A stretch of 64,000 nt of DNA. It comes from Dryomyza anilis. Lineage: Eukaryota > Arthropoda > Insecta > Diptera > Dryomyzidae. Where the stretch lies: positions 5,538,501-5,602,500 of the forward strand of contig OX638133.1 in NCBI GenBank assembly GCA_951804985.1. Direction: 5' to 3'. Each line of letters starts with the position of its first letter. Within the stretch, counting starts at the first letter, position 1. Under the pieces are notes generated by a model, which worked only from the letters and a program-made list of their open reading frames with translations, made no database searches and was not told where the DNA came from. Position numbers and translations under genes: made by a program. Of this stretch, positions 12,491 through 25,300 are shown in pieces.

Positions 12491-13394
12491 GTTTTATACA
12501 AACTCTGCATTTTCTGCCGAAAAACTGTTGATTTCCTGCTTGAAAGCTGGCGTGTTTGCCTGTCTGTTCCGAAACATAATTCAAATCTAAAAAATAGAAG
12601 TTGTACATTACCCAAAACTTATTTTTTGGGAGACAGTATTTTTTTATTGGAAAAAAAAATATTTCTTCATACACATTATGTGGGAGTATTTATTTAGAAT
12701 TTGGCTGATTATAAAAACTGATATTTCAAAAGTTGAAATACGAAAGATTAAAATAGGCTCATTAATTTATGTCAATGTAGGTTTGATCGCTAAAACCTAT
12801 TAGAAATAAAAGGGTTTTTGTAAAAATATCATTGAAATAATTGAAATGTAATTCTAGACTTTTACAACGAACATATTTACGTTGTAAAACAAATAACTTT
12901 TTTTTTTTTTAAATCGTTTTTTAGCTTTATGAATAATTTATAAATTGCGAATGTTGTTTTTTTATTCAATTATCAAAAATAAATTGTCAGTTATACTACA
13001 ACATAGTTTCACTATTTTTAAATATATAAAGGTACTAATTTTATTTAGATTAACTTATCTACAAAAACTATTCTGAGATCCTGGGACAAAAATGCGATAA
13101 GAGATGTGAACACATTATGGGGTCAATTTGGAACAGTAAACAATATGTAATTCAAAAATAATTTTTATAGGTAAAGTTCGATACAGTTTTTTGACGCATT
13201 ATGCCCTTGAGTTAAATATAGGTCTCTTTTAAAAAATAATTTATATAGAAAACACACTTATATCACACATCAAATAACTAAAACACAAAAATACTAATTA
13301 CAACACGTATTAAAACTTATAAATGTTAATTACAATAAATTAGTAAATTGAAGTTAATGTACTTTTCGTAAGTTTAGCTATTTAGATAGTCTTA

Positions 13395-13481
13395 ACATTT
13401 AGAATTTTAGAAACACATTTAAAACATTTATATTTTGATAACCACATTTAAAACATTTAGAGTTTTAAAACCACATTTAAA
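13395..13481. repeat. 29-bp tandem repeat x3
   Basis: Three consecutive 29-base units of the form ACATTTAGA-TTTT-A..CACATTTAAA. Confidence 0.8.
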
Positions 13482-13959
13482 ACAATAACGAACAAATTAA
13501 AATTATAACAACATCAAAAGCACATCAAGTTGAGTAAATCGTGTATAATTACAATAGAACATTTAGGTTTTTTTAGGTACAGTAAAATGACATCAATTAA
13601 ACACAGACACATATAAAAAATATATTCTTGGCTGTTTAAAAACCTGCGTTTGATGAACGAACATGTTGAGAATTTGTGAGACAATTATTTAAAACAGTTT
13701 TGTTATATTTTTGTTGATTTTTTAATGAACTTTATTATTTTTTAAAATTGTTTTCTAGTTTAAAATTTATTTTTTTATTTGAAATTTTATTTTTTTTTTT
13801 AATTTCTGCAGTTTTAATTTATTATTTTCAACATTTAACGCACGATGTTGCATTTTATGCTTATTCATTTGTCATATTTAACGTTATTGTAATTCGTTGC
13901 ACAAAATATTTAAATTACAATTTGAATGTTCGTGAAGCGGTCGCTCGTTAAGATTAACG

Positions 13960-14345
13960 CGTCGAAATAAATTCAAATTTAAATGTTGGCGCGCGTACGT
14001 CGGTCGTCATTTACTGCTGCTGCACTTTCGTCGTGCAGCATAGCACACATCGTCGTGCCTTGCTTTCGTTCAGTTTTCACGAATAGTGTCAGTCGAAAAA
14101 CGAAAATTTGCCGCGAACCTGATGCCGTCGTGGTGCGTCCTACACGCGAGCCTAGTGTCTAGTTACTAAAACTCGTGCAGCAAAATTTGCAACATTTCGT
14201 CCTGCAACATTTCATATTCGTTCGGTCGGTCGTTCTTACTTTCGTCCTGCGAATATTATTTGCCAGCCAGCCAGGCAGCTGAGTTGCAGGCAAAGGCAGG
14301 CAGCAGTGTGCGACAGAGACGGCACTATGCTGTTGTTGGGTTTGG
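13960..14345. promoter_or_regulatory. GC-richer promoter-like island
   Basis: About 380 bases that stand out from the AT-rich surroundings, with CpG-containing words (GCGCGCGTACGTCGGTCG, GTCGTGCAGC, GGTCGGTCG). On the plus strand there are initiator-like TCAGTT (14070) and TCAGTC (14089), but no matching downstream promoter element was found. It may be a promoter or 5' UTR exon of either strand. The AT-rich sequence that follows carries no open frame. Confidence 0.3.
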
Positions 14346-14379
14346 GGGCCGAGTCAATGTGATTTAAAGATTTTGAACA

Positions 14380-15165
14380 TTTTTAGAAAAATAAAAATAG
14401 TTTTTGTGAATTTTATTAATTTTTTTTTTTAATTAAATTACAAAAAATTAATTCAAAATTGATTTTCGCTGGGTGGAAAAATATATATATTTTTTTAAAT
14501 AATTTAAAAAAAATAGAAATTTTTACAATAAATGGTTTCTTTTGAACATTTTTGAACAAATAATTTTAAAATATTTTTTTTCATAATAATTTTCAAAATA
14601 AAAATTTATTAATTAACAAAAGAAAAAAATATATTTTAATTAAAAATTAATCTTATTTTTTTTTTTTTTAAATACAATTTTAAATATTTTATATAAATAA
14701 TTGTAAGTTTGTTAGATTTTGGGACGAGTCTATGATTTTTACATTTATTGGAAAAATAAAATTTGAAATATGTTTTTTAATTTTATGTCACAAATATTTT
14801 TTCTTTTTGTTTTAATTATTACTTTTTTTAATTTTATAAAAACTTATTTTCGTTTTATTTATTTTATAAAATTTTTATTTTTTTATTTTATAAAATTTTT
14901 ATTTTGTTATTTTATAAAATTTTTATTCTTTATTTTATAAAGGTTAAAGTTTTATTTTTTTTTTTATTTTTTTTTTTAGATTTTTTTTTAGTTTTTATTT
15001 TAATTTTTTAGATTTTATTTGAATTTTTTTTTTTTTAATTTTCATTATTTTTTTTTAGTTTTTATTTTTTTTTAGTTTTTATTTTTTTTTTTTTTAATTT
15101 TTATTTATTTTTTTTTTAGTTTTTTATTTTTTTTTTTTTTTATCTTAGTTCAATTTGATTTTTTT
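14380..15165. repeat. Poly-T / ATTTT low-complexity block
   Basis: Nearly pure T and A with runs such as TTTATTTTATAAAATTTTTA repeated several times (14850-14940) and long T tracts. Nothing is coded. Confidence 0.8.
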
Positions 15166-15850
15166 AGTTTCTATTGCAATTCGTGCATTTGTTTTGTTGG
15201 GGGTTGTTTTTAGAGTCCTGCGCATTTTGCACTTGTGACATGTGCGATTTGAGCGCCTAAATTTGGTACCTTCCCCAAAAGCAACAACAATAGCAGCACA
15301 TGGCCCTGGCCACGTTGTTGGTTGTGTTGCCAAACAAGTGTTTGTCGCTGTTTTGTTACCATTTCACGTTGGTTTCAGCGGAATTTATGGAATTTCACTC
15401 ATTATTGTTTTTGTCGTAGTCCTGAACGTCGTTTTTGTTACTGTTGTTGTTGGTGTTGTATGGTGACAGCTAAAGTGCAAAATAGCAACACGAACTATGT
15501 CGGCAACACTGAGTCAACAACAACAACAAGAACAACAAACCATTACCATCCATAACTTAAATTCCAGCCTAACTCGCTGACATGGTATTTTAATTTTAAT
15601 CAAACTGCTAAAATATTTTTCAATAACCACAACACTTTTATTATACAAAAAGAAAAAAATCTGTACATATAAACATAATATTTTAGTGGAATTATTTAAT
15701 TAGAGAGATGCATCATATTTTTGAGCCTGTTGGTAAATGAAATATTACCATTTCAACACTTTGTAACTTTTTAGACAGCATATTTTTGAAGATTTTACAC
15801 TAAAAATTGATGCATGCAAATTCTTAACCGACAATTCAGGCCCCTAAAAA

Positions 15851-16127
15851 ATCTCTCTGGCTCGATTGGTTAGTGCGCTGGACTACGAGACAAAAGGTTC
15901 TAGGTTCAATACCAGTGACTGTCAACATCTTAAAAAATATGTTTTATTTCGATGCTACCTCTCGTCAGTCAATGACAAACCTACGAGAGTAAAACATTGC
16001 GTAATAAAAGCTCTCACCCCGTTCGGATCGGCATTAAACTGTAGGTCCGACTACTTTGGGTACACATATAACACACACCATAAATAGTGAAAGAGCTCGG
16101 GCTATGTTCTTCAGAACTGTAGCGCAA

Positions 16128-16188
<61 letters not shown>
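15851..16188 (+). mobile_element. tRNA-derived SINE, copy 1, with (TA)n tail
   Basis: The head has polymerase III box A (GGTTAGTGCG) and box B-like (GGTTCAATACC) sequences at tRNA-like spacing. Then comes the family body (CTACCTCTCG.CAGTCAATG, CCTACGAGAGTAAAACATTG, CTCTCAC, AAACTGTAGGTCC, GAGAGCTCGG variants, GAACTGTAGCGC.AAACTA). The tail is a (TA)n microsatellite at 16132-16188. This is a diverged, older copy; other copies are at 34.6, 38.7, 49.7, 52.0 and 54.7 kb. It is not a functional tRNA gene: the acceptor and anticodon stems do not pair. Confidence 0.85.
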
Positions 16189-16191
<3 letters not shown>

Positions 16192-17164
16192 TAGTATTAT
16201 ATTATTTAGTTTTTTGTTAATTATTTATTTATATATTTATTTTTAAAACTATTTTTTTATTTAATGAATATTTTTTTATTTTGATTTTCTTTATTTTTTT
16301 ATTTAATCATTTTTGTTTTTTTTTTTTTTTCATTATGTTCCTGAAAAAATAATAACCCGTTTCTACAAACAGCCATGAGCTGCCAACATTAGTATTATTT
16401 ATTATTAGATTTTTATACAAAACTGTGTCTAAGTACGAGCATTCTTTTAAATATTACAGTTTGAGATTATTGCTCACAGAAGCTAACAGTTTGAAAATGA
16501 CTGAAAATTGCTCCGAAAAGTATGCAACAATTTAAGTGATTTTAATTTTTATTTTTTTAGTTTTTTGTTTTCCACAAAAATAATTTTACGTTTAATATAA
16601 ATGTTTCAAATTAATAGTTTTTACTATTAAAATTAGTGAATACGATAAACTATTAATTCAATCGGTAAATCCCATTAAATACTACAAAATACTATAAAAT
16701 TATTTTTGAATTTGTATGAATTTATTTATTTTTTGTCCCTAAACAAATTTTATGATTTCATGAGATTTTTTTTTCTTATTGCATTGTCGCAAATTGGGGA
16801 CAAGCGAACTTTCGTTCAGAATAAATAATTTAATTTTTTAATGCAAACATGAGAATTTTTGCGAACAAAGTTGGATAACGTTGCAAAAGAAACGTTGTAA
16901 ACGTTTTTTCTTGTTCTTTGCGTAACACAGACAATTTATTCCTGAGTCAATTGTGCACCTGGAAATTATTTCCCTTTCGTTTTATATAATTAAATAATTT
17001 AATAATATTTAATTATCTCGGGAACGTATTGTACGAAAAGAATAATTATCCTGGACAAAAATGTTCTCGGGAAAGAATTTTCCATATTCCATAGTCAAAG
17101 TTCGTAAAATATTCAAAGTTCGAGTTAATCGAAAATATTGTGATATCGATATCTAAAACGCTCC

Positions 17165-17350
17165 GTTTAGGAGATACAGCCGTTTAAAGTTTTTTCATTA
17201 TTGATTTCTTTGAGTCCGGACACAATTTTGAATTTTGTAAAAAATGACAATATCTGCTTAACTTAACAAAAATCAACATTAACGGCTACAGCCGTTAAAA
17301 GATGTTTTTAAATTCACTATTGATTTCTTTGAGTTCTGACACAATTTTAA
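17165..17350. repeat. Duplicated block with GATTTCTTTGAGT motif
   Basis: ACAGCCGTTTAAAG..ATTGATTTCTTTGAGTCC near 17175 recurs as ACAGCCGTTAAAAG..ATTGATTTCTTTGAGTTC near 17290, each followed by GACACAATTTT. Confidence 0.6.
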
Positions 17351-17389
17351 TAAAAAAAAAAAAAAAATTAACGGACAGAAATTAACGGA

Positions 17390-17606
17390 CATGCTTCGGC
17401 TTTCGGTCGAATTTCATATAAAATTTGTAAACAAACATTTTTTAATTCGATGCCACAATATAAAAATGTGCGTCCAAATTCAAATCGTTGAAGTCAAAGC
17501 AATTGGATTGAATTCATTGAAAACACAAATGTTTGTACTGAGACATCGAATTAAAAACCGTTTGTTTAAATATTTTATATGAAATTCGACAGAAAATCGG
17601 AGCATG
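17390..17606. mobile_element. Foldback element, ~63-bp arms
   Basis: The left arm 17390-17452 (CATGCTTCGGCTTTCGGTCG.. to ..TTAATTCGATG) is the reverse complement of the right arm 17545-17606 (CATCGAATTAAAAACCG.. to ..AATCGGAGCATG) with a few mismatches. A loop of about 90 bases separates them. The plus-strand frame 17391-17582 is made by this hairpin and is not a gene. Confidence 0.7.
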
Positions 17607-17787
17607 ACCGTATATTCTGAATTCGGTAGTTTTATATAGTACTTCGTAGTATTTTCAATTAAAAAATAATATAGGCTATAGATTAATTTAAATAACTACT
17701 CTATTTAAAAAAAATATATATGAAAAGGTATTTTTTTTAAAATTTGACTCGTAGATAAAAAAAATATGTTTGGCAAAAACTTGTCCA

Positions 17788-18230
17788 ACTTGTCCATATT
17801 TTCACATCTTAACCCTTAAAGGTTGCTGAATCTTGTCGTGTAATCGGTTTCTCTGGGAAAAATCACGTTCGTGAATTATCGTGTAAACCGCACAAACGTG
17901 GCTCATTTATCAAAAATATGACATATCACCTTGAAAAACGGATCAAAATAGGAACTTCCAGAGTTGCCAACTTGTCCATATTTTCACATCTTAACCCTTA
18001 AAGGTTGCTGAATCTTGTCGTGTAATCGGTTTCTCTGTGAAAAATCACGTTCGTGAATTATCGTGAAAACCGCACAAACGTGACTCATTTATCAAAAATA
18101 TGACATATCACCTTGAAAAACGTATCAAAAAAGGAACTTACAGAGTTGCCAACTTGTCCATATTTTTACATCTTAACCCTTAAAGGTTGCTGAATCTTGT
18201 CGTGCAATCGGTTTCTCTGTGAAAAATCAC
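17788..18230. repeat. 182-bp tandem repeat, ~2.4 units
   Basis: TGTCCATATTTTCACATCTT recurs at 17791, 17973 and 18155 (variant), exactly 182 bases apart. Units contain CTTAACCCTTAAAGGTTGCT, AATCTTGTCGTG.AATCGG, CACGTTCGTGAATTATCGTG and a GAACTT.CAGAGTTGCCAAC junction. The last unit stops after AAAAATCACTT. The units differ at only a few positions. Confidence 0.85.
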
Positions 18231-19775
18231 TTAACATAGTTATTAACACATTTATTTATTTCAATTTCAAATTTAAGCTGTATTGGTCAAAAAATAAGCG
18301 CGGCACCGCTCAGAAACTTTAAAAACCCAAAATTTTAATAAAGTTTAATAATTGCTACATTTTGATATTTTGATATAATTTTGATATTCACTAAAGTTTG
18401 CTTTAAAAGTTATTGACAGTCTGAAAAATTATCAACATAAAGAATGATCGTTCATTGATGAAAAATGCGTCATATTAAGAAAGAAATTCAATATCTTTAT
18501 GAATGATTCATATAAACTATAAACAGTTCATAAATATTATAAATTTCTACATATATATGAAGATTTTCACCCCAAATCGATGTCATATTTTTATATTATT
18601 AAAAAAGAATGTTGCACAGTGAAATATATGCGTTACATTAATACATATAAAATTAAAACCTTTATCTAAGGCACCTCATCAGTAACACATCAAAATTTAG
18701 GTTTTTTTTTTAAACAGCATCAACTATTTATGCAAATATTAAGCCTGGTAGCTCTATTATGTATGTGAGTGTGTGTTTTCAATTTTTAATGTATTTGTGT
18801 TGATTTTATTTTGTTCACATACATTATTACTTTAAAAGGTTTTTAGTTTTATGACCTTCACTACACGTCAACATTATATGGGCGGGCTTATAGCAGCCTA
18901 TTAACCGTTTATGAAAATTAGGTTAGGTTATTGAATGATCAATTTTACTGGGCACTTTAGAGCCAGCCAGTTAAGTTACTTCATTTCACGTGTCGCATTT
19001 GAATGGCATGGATTTGTGGAATATTTTGTTATCTATCTTTTCATGGACATTTAATGTATACGTTATCATTATGTAAACTAAATAGCAAAAAAAAAAAAAC
19101 ATTTACGTCATTAGTATTAAATTAATCGTCACCATGTGGCGAATGTATTTAATGAAGTCATTTATTTTGTGGAATCAGTAATAGTAACCGTGATGCAGTA
19201 GTGTATGGGAGGATGGGAGATTTAAAATCGTTAATTAATCTGGCTGGTAGAAACTCTATTAGTACTCTATTTAGTCAAATGTTGGTTTAATTGGTAAAAA
19301 TTTAGAAGTTAGAGTGAAATTCATAATAATATTCATAAAGTATTTCTATCAAAAATTTCAATGAAAAATTCTGAATTTAAAAAAAATATATATATATTTG
19401 AGAAAATACTATAAATTAATTTTGTGTATATTAAATATTATTACGAATAGTTGTAATTTACCCCACTGTGCAAGCAATGAATAAGAGTAAATGCGACGAA
19501 AGCTAATTCAGCGTACTCAGGCATGACATCCAAGCAAGCAGCTATAAAACACTTGAGTGTGAAAGTGATAGAAATAACGTATGAAGATCACGTTAAGTGT
19601 AGAAGTTTATGGAATCTTCTAGACTATGCGTTAAAGCTTATGGTTAAAGAGATGAAGATATCTTACGTATGTCAAAACCGATGCCCGTGACACATAATTG
19701 TAAAATTTTCTAGAACTCACCTCTGCGCTATAGTGTTGGTGTTAGAATTTCAGAATTTTTGAAAAAACAAAAATT

Positions 19776-21060
19776 GACAAATTTGAATTTTTAGTACAAA
19801 TTTGTAAAAAAAAAATCTATTTTTTAGTAAAAATTTTAATATTTAGTACTAATTTGAATTTTTAGTGAAAATTTAAATTTTTCGTAAAAAATTTAATTTT
19901 TAGTATTTCTTGCCGCTCTTTTGACATTTCTCTTCAGTAAGGTTTGTCATTTAATGATGGAAAGATATGCGAGCCAACAACGAGTCGAAATTATTAAAAT
20001 TTACTACCGAAAGTCGAATTCGAATATCTTTCCATCATGAAATGGCTAATCGTACTGAAGAGAAATGTCAAAAGAGCGGCAAGAAATATGGCGTCTTTGC
20101 TGTCCCTGTCGCTCTACTTTTGTAGCGTCCCTGTTGAAAAACCCTTTACAAGTTTGAATTTTTAGTACAAATTTGAATTTTTAGTACAATTTTGAATTTT
20201 AAGTACTAATTTGAATTTTTAGTACTAATTTGAATTTTCAGTACAAATTTGCATTTTTAGAAAAAATTAAAATTTTTAGTACTAATTTGAATTTTCAGTA
20301 CAAATTTGAATTTTTAGTACACATTTGAATTTATAGTAAATTTTTAATTTTTTTACAAAAATTTGAATTTTTAGTAAAAATTTGAATTTTTAGTACAAAT
20401 TTGAATTTTTAGTACTAATTTGAATATTTAGTAAAAATTTGAATTTTTAGTACTAATTTGAATTTTCAGTACTAATTTGAATTTTTAGAACAAATTTGAA
20501 TTTTAGTAAAAATTTCAATTTTTAGTACGAATTTGAATTTTTAGTACAAATTTGAATTTGAGCACAAATTTGAATTTGAGCACAAATTTGAATTTTTAGT
20601 ACAAATTTGAACTTTTAGTACAAATTTGAATTTTTAGTACTAATTTGAACTTTTAGTACAAATTTTAATTTTTAGTACTAATTTGATTTTTCAGTACAAA
20701 TTTGCATTTTTAGTAAGAATTAAAAATTTTGGTACAAATTTTAATTTTTAGTACAAATTTGAATTTATAGTAAAAAAAAAAAAAAAATTAACAAAAATTT
20801 GAATTTTCGAATTTTTAGTACAAATTTAAATATTTAGTAATAATTTGAAATTTTTAGAAAAAAAAATGAATTTTTTTGTACATATTTAACTTAAGTGAAT
20901 TTAATAAAAATTTGAATTTTTAGTACCCATTTCAATTTTTAGTACAAATTTAAATGTTTAGTAAATTTAATGAAATTTGAATTTTTTGTAAATATTTGAA
21001 TTTTTAGTAAATTTAGTAAAAATATGATATTTTTAATGAAAATTTCAACAATTTAAAAAC
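19776..21060. repeat. 18-19-bp AATTTTTAGTACAAATTTG array
   Basis: More than 50 diverged tandem copies of GAATTTTTAGTACAAATTT (variants with ACTAATTTG, AAAAATTTG). The array is interrupted at 19905-20087 by a foldback built from a mariner-like 5' end and then resumes at about 20150. Confidence 0.85.
19905..20087. mobile_element. Inverted dimer of a mariner-like 5' end
   Basis: Two 64-base arms (19905-19968 and 20024-20087) are imperfect reverse complements. Read outside-in on either strand, each arm gives a leader (ATTTCTTGCCGCTCTTTTG.., CTTCAGTA) and then an ATG. On the plus strand the ATG at 19955 starts MERYASQQRVEIIKIYYR before a stop at about 20039. This resembles the N-terminal helix-turn-helix start of IS630/Tc1-mariner transposases common in flies (family memory, not a search). 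The copy carries only about 28 codons and cannot encode a transposase. Confidence 0.6.
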
Positions 21061-21169
21061 TTCAAATTCGATTTTGAAATTCGCAAACTTTCATTCATTA
21101 CTTTTTGTGCAATTTTTATTATTAACAATTAACAAAAATTGAATCACAATTCAAGCGTCAAAGTTTAAT

Positions 21170-22200
21170 GTGTTTCCCACAATAATGAGTCCCGCTCGTT
21201 CGTTCGGTCGTCGTCGTACGTCACCGTGTTAACTAAAGGCTGAATCCAAAATTTTAATTACATTCATTAGGCGCAAATTTCAAAGTGTAAATGGAAAAGT
21301 TGTTAAATATTGGCAAATGAACAAAAACACAACGTGTGCTGCGCAGCGTAGCGAGAGTCAAACAAGCTACTAACTATAATAAAAAAAAACGTCAACCATA
21401 TTTAAACGTATTACAACTGGGAAAAATGGAACTATGAATTAAAAGAGTGATTTTGCAAATGAAAAAATAAAATAGGCAACCATCGTCAAGTCTTTCAAAC
21501 TAAGCGCTGCATGCAATGGCAACCATTTCGAGGGAAGAGGCTATTGACTCGAAAGAATTCCTTAGCTCAAAACTAGAATTGACAATTAAGGTCACAATTA
21601 GTTACCCACCGACCAAGTTTATCGCGCTATTTCTTTTCAATGATTTCCTGCATTTCTTGCAAAGCAGATTTTGCAGTGCATTTTGCTCTGACGTACGTTT
21701 TTTTTTATATTTTTATTTTTGACATTCTTCAAAAAGAAAAACATTAAAAACCCCCCTGGCAAAAACAGAAGAAAACGAAATAAAAAAATAAAACGAATGA
21801 AAGTACATGAAATTAAGCATTATGATATCTAATTAGCAAACAAGTGTAACCTAGTACCAGGATCCACCATATTTTTTTATATGACGCCGGAAGTGCATAA
21901 CAGAAAACTTTTTCATCATACAACAGAGTCAGTCGCTCGTTCACCCGGTTCCAAAAACGAACGTTTACAAAAGAAAACTAGTAACATTGTAAAGTTCTAA
22001 AATTCACAAAAATAGAATAAAAAGTTGAAAAAATACAAAATATTCAACCAAAAATATATATAAAAGGGTTAAAAGAAAAAGTTAATATGGTGGCACATGA
22101 AACACAAAGGCCAAGCACGAAATCAACTGAAACTCAGTCATACAGCAGGAGACATAGATGTGTGATGTGTGAATATGCGAGGTAACCAAATTAACACAGT
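21170..22200 (+). promoter_or_regulatory. Promoter-like region, weak exon candidate
   Basis: Segments at 21185-21235 (GCTCGTTCGTTCGGTCGTCG) and 21925-21970 (AGAGTCAGTCGCTCGTTCACC) resemble fly 5' regions. TCAGTC at 21928 fits an initiator. Downstream, an ATG at 22087 opens 31 codons to GAG followed by GTAACC, a possible splice donor, with a stop immediately after. This would be a small first exon of a plus-strand gene, but no partner exon is visible. Low confidence. Confidence 0.2.
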
Positions 22201-22410
22201 GGGTATTGAGAGCGGGGATTTAAAAAAAGAGGCCTTGAATTTTTCGTCAGAAAAACTTTAATTTAAATTTATTAGTTGTCAGTTACAATTTACATTCTAA
22301 ATATCTTAAATTAACATTTTAAATACCTTAACTGTGATAAAATAACTTTTTAGAGGTGGATATACTTTAAAATCATTAATAAAATAGTAGTAATAGTAAA
22401 AAAAAAAGAT

Positions 22411-22672
22411 ATATCGTTGTTGTAGAACGAAAAGTCACCAAATACCTTTTCAAAATGCCAAATATTCATTTACAAAAATCTTTATAAATCGGTTAATTTT
22501 AAATCGATGATCTCAATTTTTTGACCACACGATAAGAAAATGTAAATCTAAAAATTAATATTTTAACTTTAAAAATGCATCAATTACTTTTTATAATATT
22601 AACCAACAGACTCAAAATTTAAGTTTTTCATAAAAATTTATTTGGTGACGTTTCGTTCTACAATGACAATAT
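22411..22672. mobile_element. MITE family A, copy 1 (TCGTTGTAGAACG ends)
   Basis: Inverted ends ATATCGTTGTTGTAGAACG.. and ..CGTTCTACAATGACAATAT, followed inward by AAAGTCACC / GGTGACGTTT. The interior shares AAAATGCCAAATATTCATTT, ATCGATGATCTCAATTT, GATAAGAAAATGTAAATCTA and TTTTATAATATTAA with copies at 33.8, 51.7 and 54.0 kb. Length about 262 bp, no open frame. The TA-rich target makes the duplication ambiguous. Confidence 0.85.
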
Positions 22673-23454
22673 ATTGTTGTTTTTGAAACTATATTGCTTT
22701 TAAAGAACCTTTTTAAACCATTAGGAACTGATTTTTGATTCGATTTTGTTGAGAATTCATACAGACAATACAGAGTATTTATATTGCATTGGTTTTTTTG
22801 ACACGTTTTCTACTATTTCGATTAAAATGGATTTTTTCATGGGTTCTCCCATAAAATTTTACATTTTTACTTGAAAAAATATCCCTAGTAAAAAAAAATA
22901 CTCTATTAGAATAGATACTATTATGTCCTGATCATGCTGTGCTTGTTACTGGTCGAATTATGACAAGGAAAAACTTGAATGATAAATTCCCAACCACGGT
23001 CCTAAAGGAATTTTTATTTGGGATACTATATTTTATGTGTTTTGGAACCTAACTTTAAGTTAAAAGTTTACAGTGTTGCATGAGTTTAACTGTCGTACTT
23101 TTTAGAGTACGTTTTTATTTTGAAAGTACGTAATACTTAGCAGTTTGTACTAAGTTTAATTTTTAGTATTTTTTTTGTTAAAAAGTACAAAATTTTGCTG
23201 GGTTTTTGTTTTGATTTCAGGGAAAAATGTTTCGTCGTCAGGGAACATTTTTTACATTTTTGATCGGATCCGAACATTTTGTATTTTTCAAAAAATGTTC
23301 CGTCTGTTTTTAATTTTTTTTTTTTTGATCATCAAGTTAGATCCGACTAGAAAATTTTATACTTTTTGAAAATAAATTTTCGTCTGTCCAGAATTTGCAT
23401 TTGATACTTTTCTAAAATTTTGTGGTACGTTTCAAAACTATTTGAAAAGTATCA

Positions 23455-24245
23455 CATTTTAAATTTCAAATAGAATTTTCTGAATTTCAAATGGAAATTT
23501 CTGAAATTCAAATAGAATTTTTCTGAATTTCAAATAGATATTTCTGAATTTCAAATGGAATTTTTCTGAATTTTAAATGGAAATTTCTGAATATCCAATG
23601 AAAATTTCTGAATTTCAAATGGAAATTTCTGAATATCAAATGGACTTTTGTGAATTTCAAATGAAAATTTCTGAATTTCAAATGGAATTTCTCAATTTCA
23701 ATTGGTGCCTTTTGAATTTCAAATGGATCTTCTGAATTTCAATTGATCTTTTGAATTTCAAATGGAATTTCTGAATTTCAAGTGATGTCTTTTGAATTTC
23801 AAATCGAAATTTCTGAATATTCAAAGGAAACTTCCTAATTTCAAATGGAAATTTTCTGAATATCAAATGGAATTTTCTGAATTTCAAATGGAAATTTCTG
23901 AATATCAAATGAAATGTTCTGAATTTCAAATGGAATTTCCCAATTTCAATTGGTGTCTTTTGAATTTCAAATGGATCTTCTGAATTTCAATTGATCTTTT
24001 GAATTTCAAATGGAATTTCTGAATTTCAAGTGATGTCTTTTGAATTTCAAATGGAATATCTGAATTTCAAGTGATGTCTTTTGAATTTCTAATGGAAATT
24101 TCTGAATATCCAATGGAAACTTCCGAATTTCAAATGGAATTTTTCTGAATATCAAATGGAAATTACTGAATATCAAATGGAATTTTCTGAATTTCAAATG
24201 GGATTTCTTAATTTCAATTGAGCTTTTCTGATTTACATTTGTAAA
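23455..24245. repeat. ~21-bp GAATTTCAAATGGAAATTTCT array with HOR
   Basis: About 38 tandem copies of GAATTTCAAATGGAAATTTCT-like units. A distinctive run (CAATTTCAATTGGTG.C, GGATCTTCTGAATTTCAATT, TTCAAGTGATGTC) occurs at about 23694-23803 and again at about 23940-24048, so a higher-order period of about 246 bases is present. The open frames on both strands (for example 23678-23929) are repeat translations, not genes. Confidence 0.85.
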
Positions 24246-25300
24246 TGGTGTAGATGATTTTTTTCTAAACAAAAAAAAAACTATAAAATCAATAGTTTTT
24301 TGCTATTAAAATTAGTAATGGGTAGGTCTACCGAAATCCGATTTTTAGAATACAACAGAACGTTCCGCGAGAACTAATCTTATTTATATTTTTTTACCAT
24401 ATATCAAAGTGGGTGCTTAGAAAATGATTCGGTCGCTATAGAGTTATTATGTACAAATACTTATATGTACAAAAATGGGCGTATATCAGGTCCGATTAAG
24501 CCCATTTTAAATACCAAACAGCACAAGTATATATGTATTTTAAATGTCAAGTTTCATTGATCTCACTCGTTTTGTATTTATTTAACAGTGATTTAAACAT
24601 ATTGATGGACAGAAAAAAATATCCTCCAAAAAACTGATATAAACTTTTTAGATATGTTTTTAAAAAATCCACAAGAGTCTGACTGACGCCCTTTATAATT
24701 CAAGGCCCAACACATGAGTTTATCTTTGTTAATATTAAATAAAAGTTAACAAAACAAATAATAAAATAACTTAAATGCAATTTGATTTGCATTGTTGTGA
24801 AGTTAGTTTTTGGCGCCAAAACTTTAGTGCATAACCAGCCGCGAATAGATTAACTTATATTCCGACAAACGAGAAGTTATTCGTTGCTATTTTATATGTG
24901 TGTTATGCTAAAACTACAACTTAAACAATTTTCATGTTTGATTTTATTTTTGAAGTTGTTAAATGCTGTTACTGATAGCAATCTTTATTTTATTACAAAT
25001 TTTTGTTAGACTTATTTTTATTAGCATTTAAACTATTTGCCACGAACATGTAAACAAATAACAAACAAAAAAAATAGTGTAAAGTTGGTAAACTATATTT
25101 TGTAGTTATTTTGATGGTAATTTGATTAGTAAACAAATACATGACAGCTGCAAAAATTTGTATTTAAAGAGTTTATATAGTTTTTAATTTGAGATTTATA
25201 CAAATGTAGAATGCAATACCTATTTTGCAAAAAAAGAAAATCATATTCCATACATTATTTAAAATAATTTAAGGGTCCTGATTCTTACTACATACTCATT
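24246..25300. other. Non-coding with repeat fragments
   Basis: 24285-24325 carries a fragment (AATAGTTTTTTGCTATTAAAATTAGTAA) related to the MITE at 56015-56211. 24330-24690 resembles the interior of TATACCC-type elements (AAAATGGGCGTATATCAGGT). Otherwise no gene or structure is seen. Confidence 0.35.

Noticed and set aside
16132..16188. (TA)n run as a regulatory element
   Set aside because: It is the microsatellite tail of a SINE copy.
17391..17582. 63-codon plus frame
   Set aside because: Lies across a foldback hairpin; its two ends are inverse copies.
23678..24272. Frames of repeated KFHLIFR / FQMEFSE residues on both strands
   Set aside because: Direct translations of the 21-mer array.
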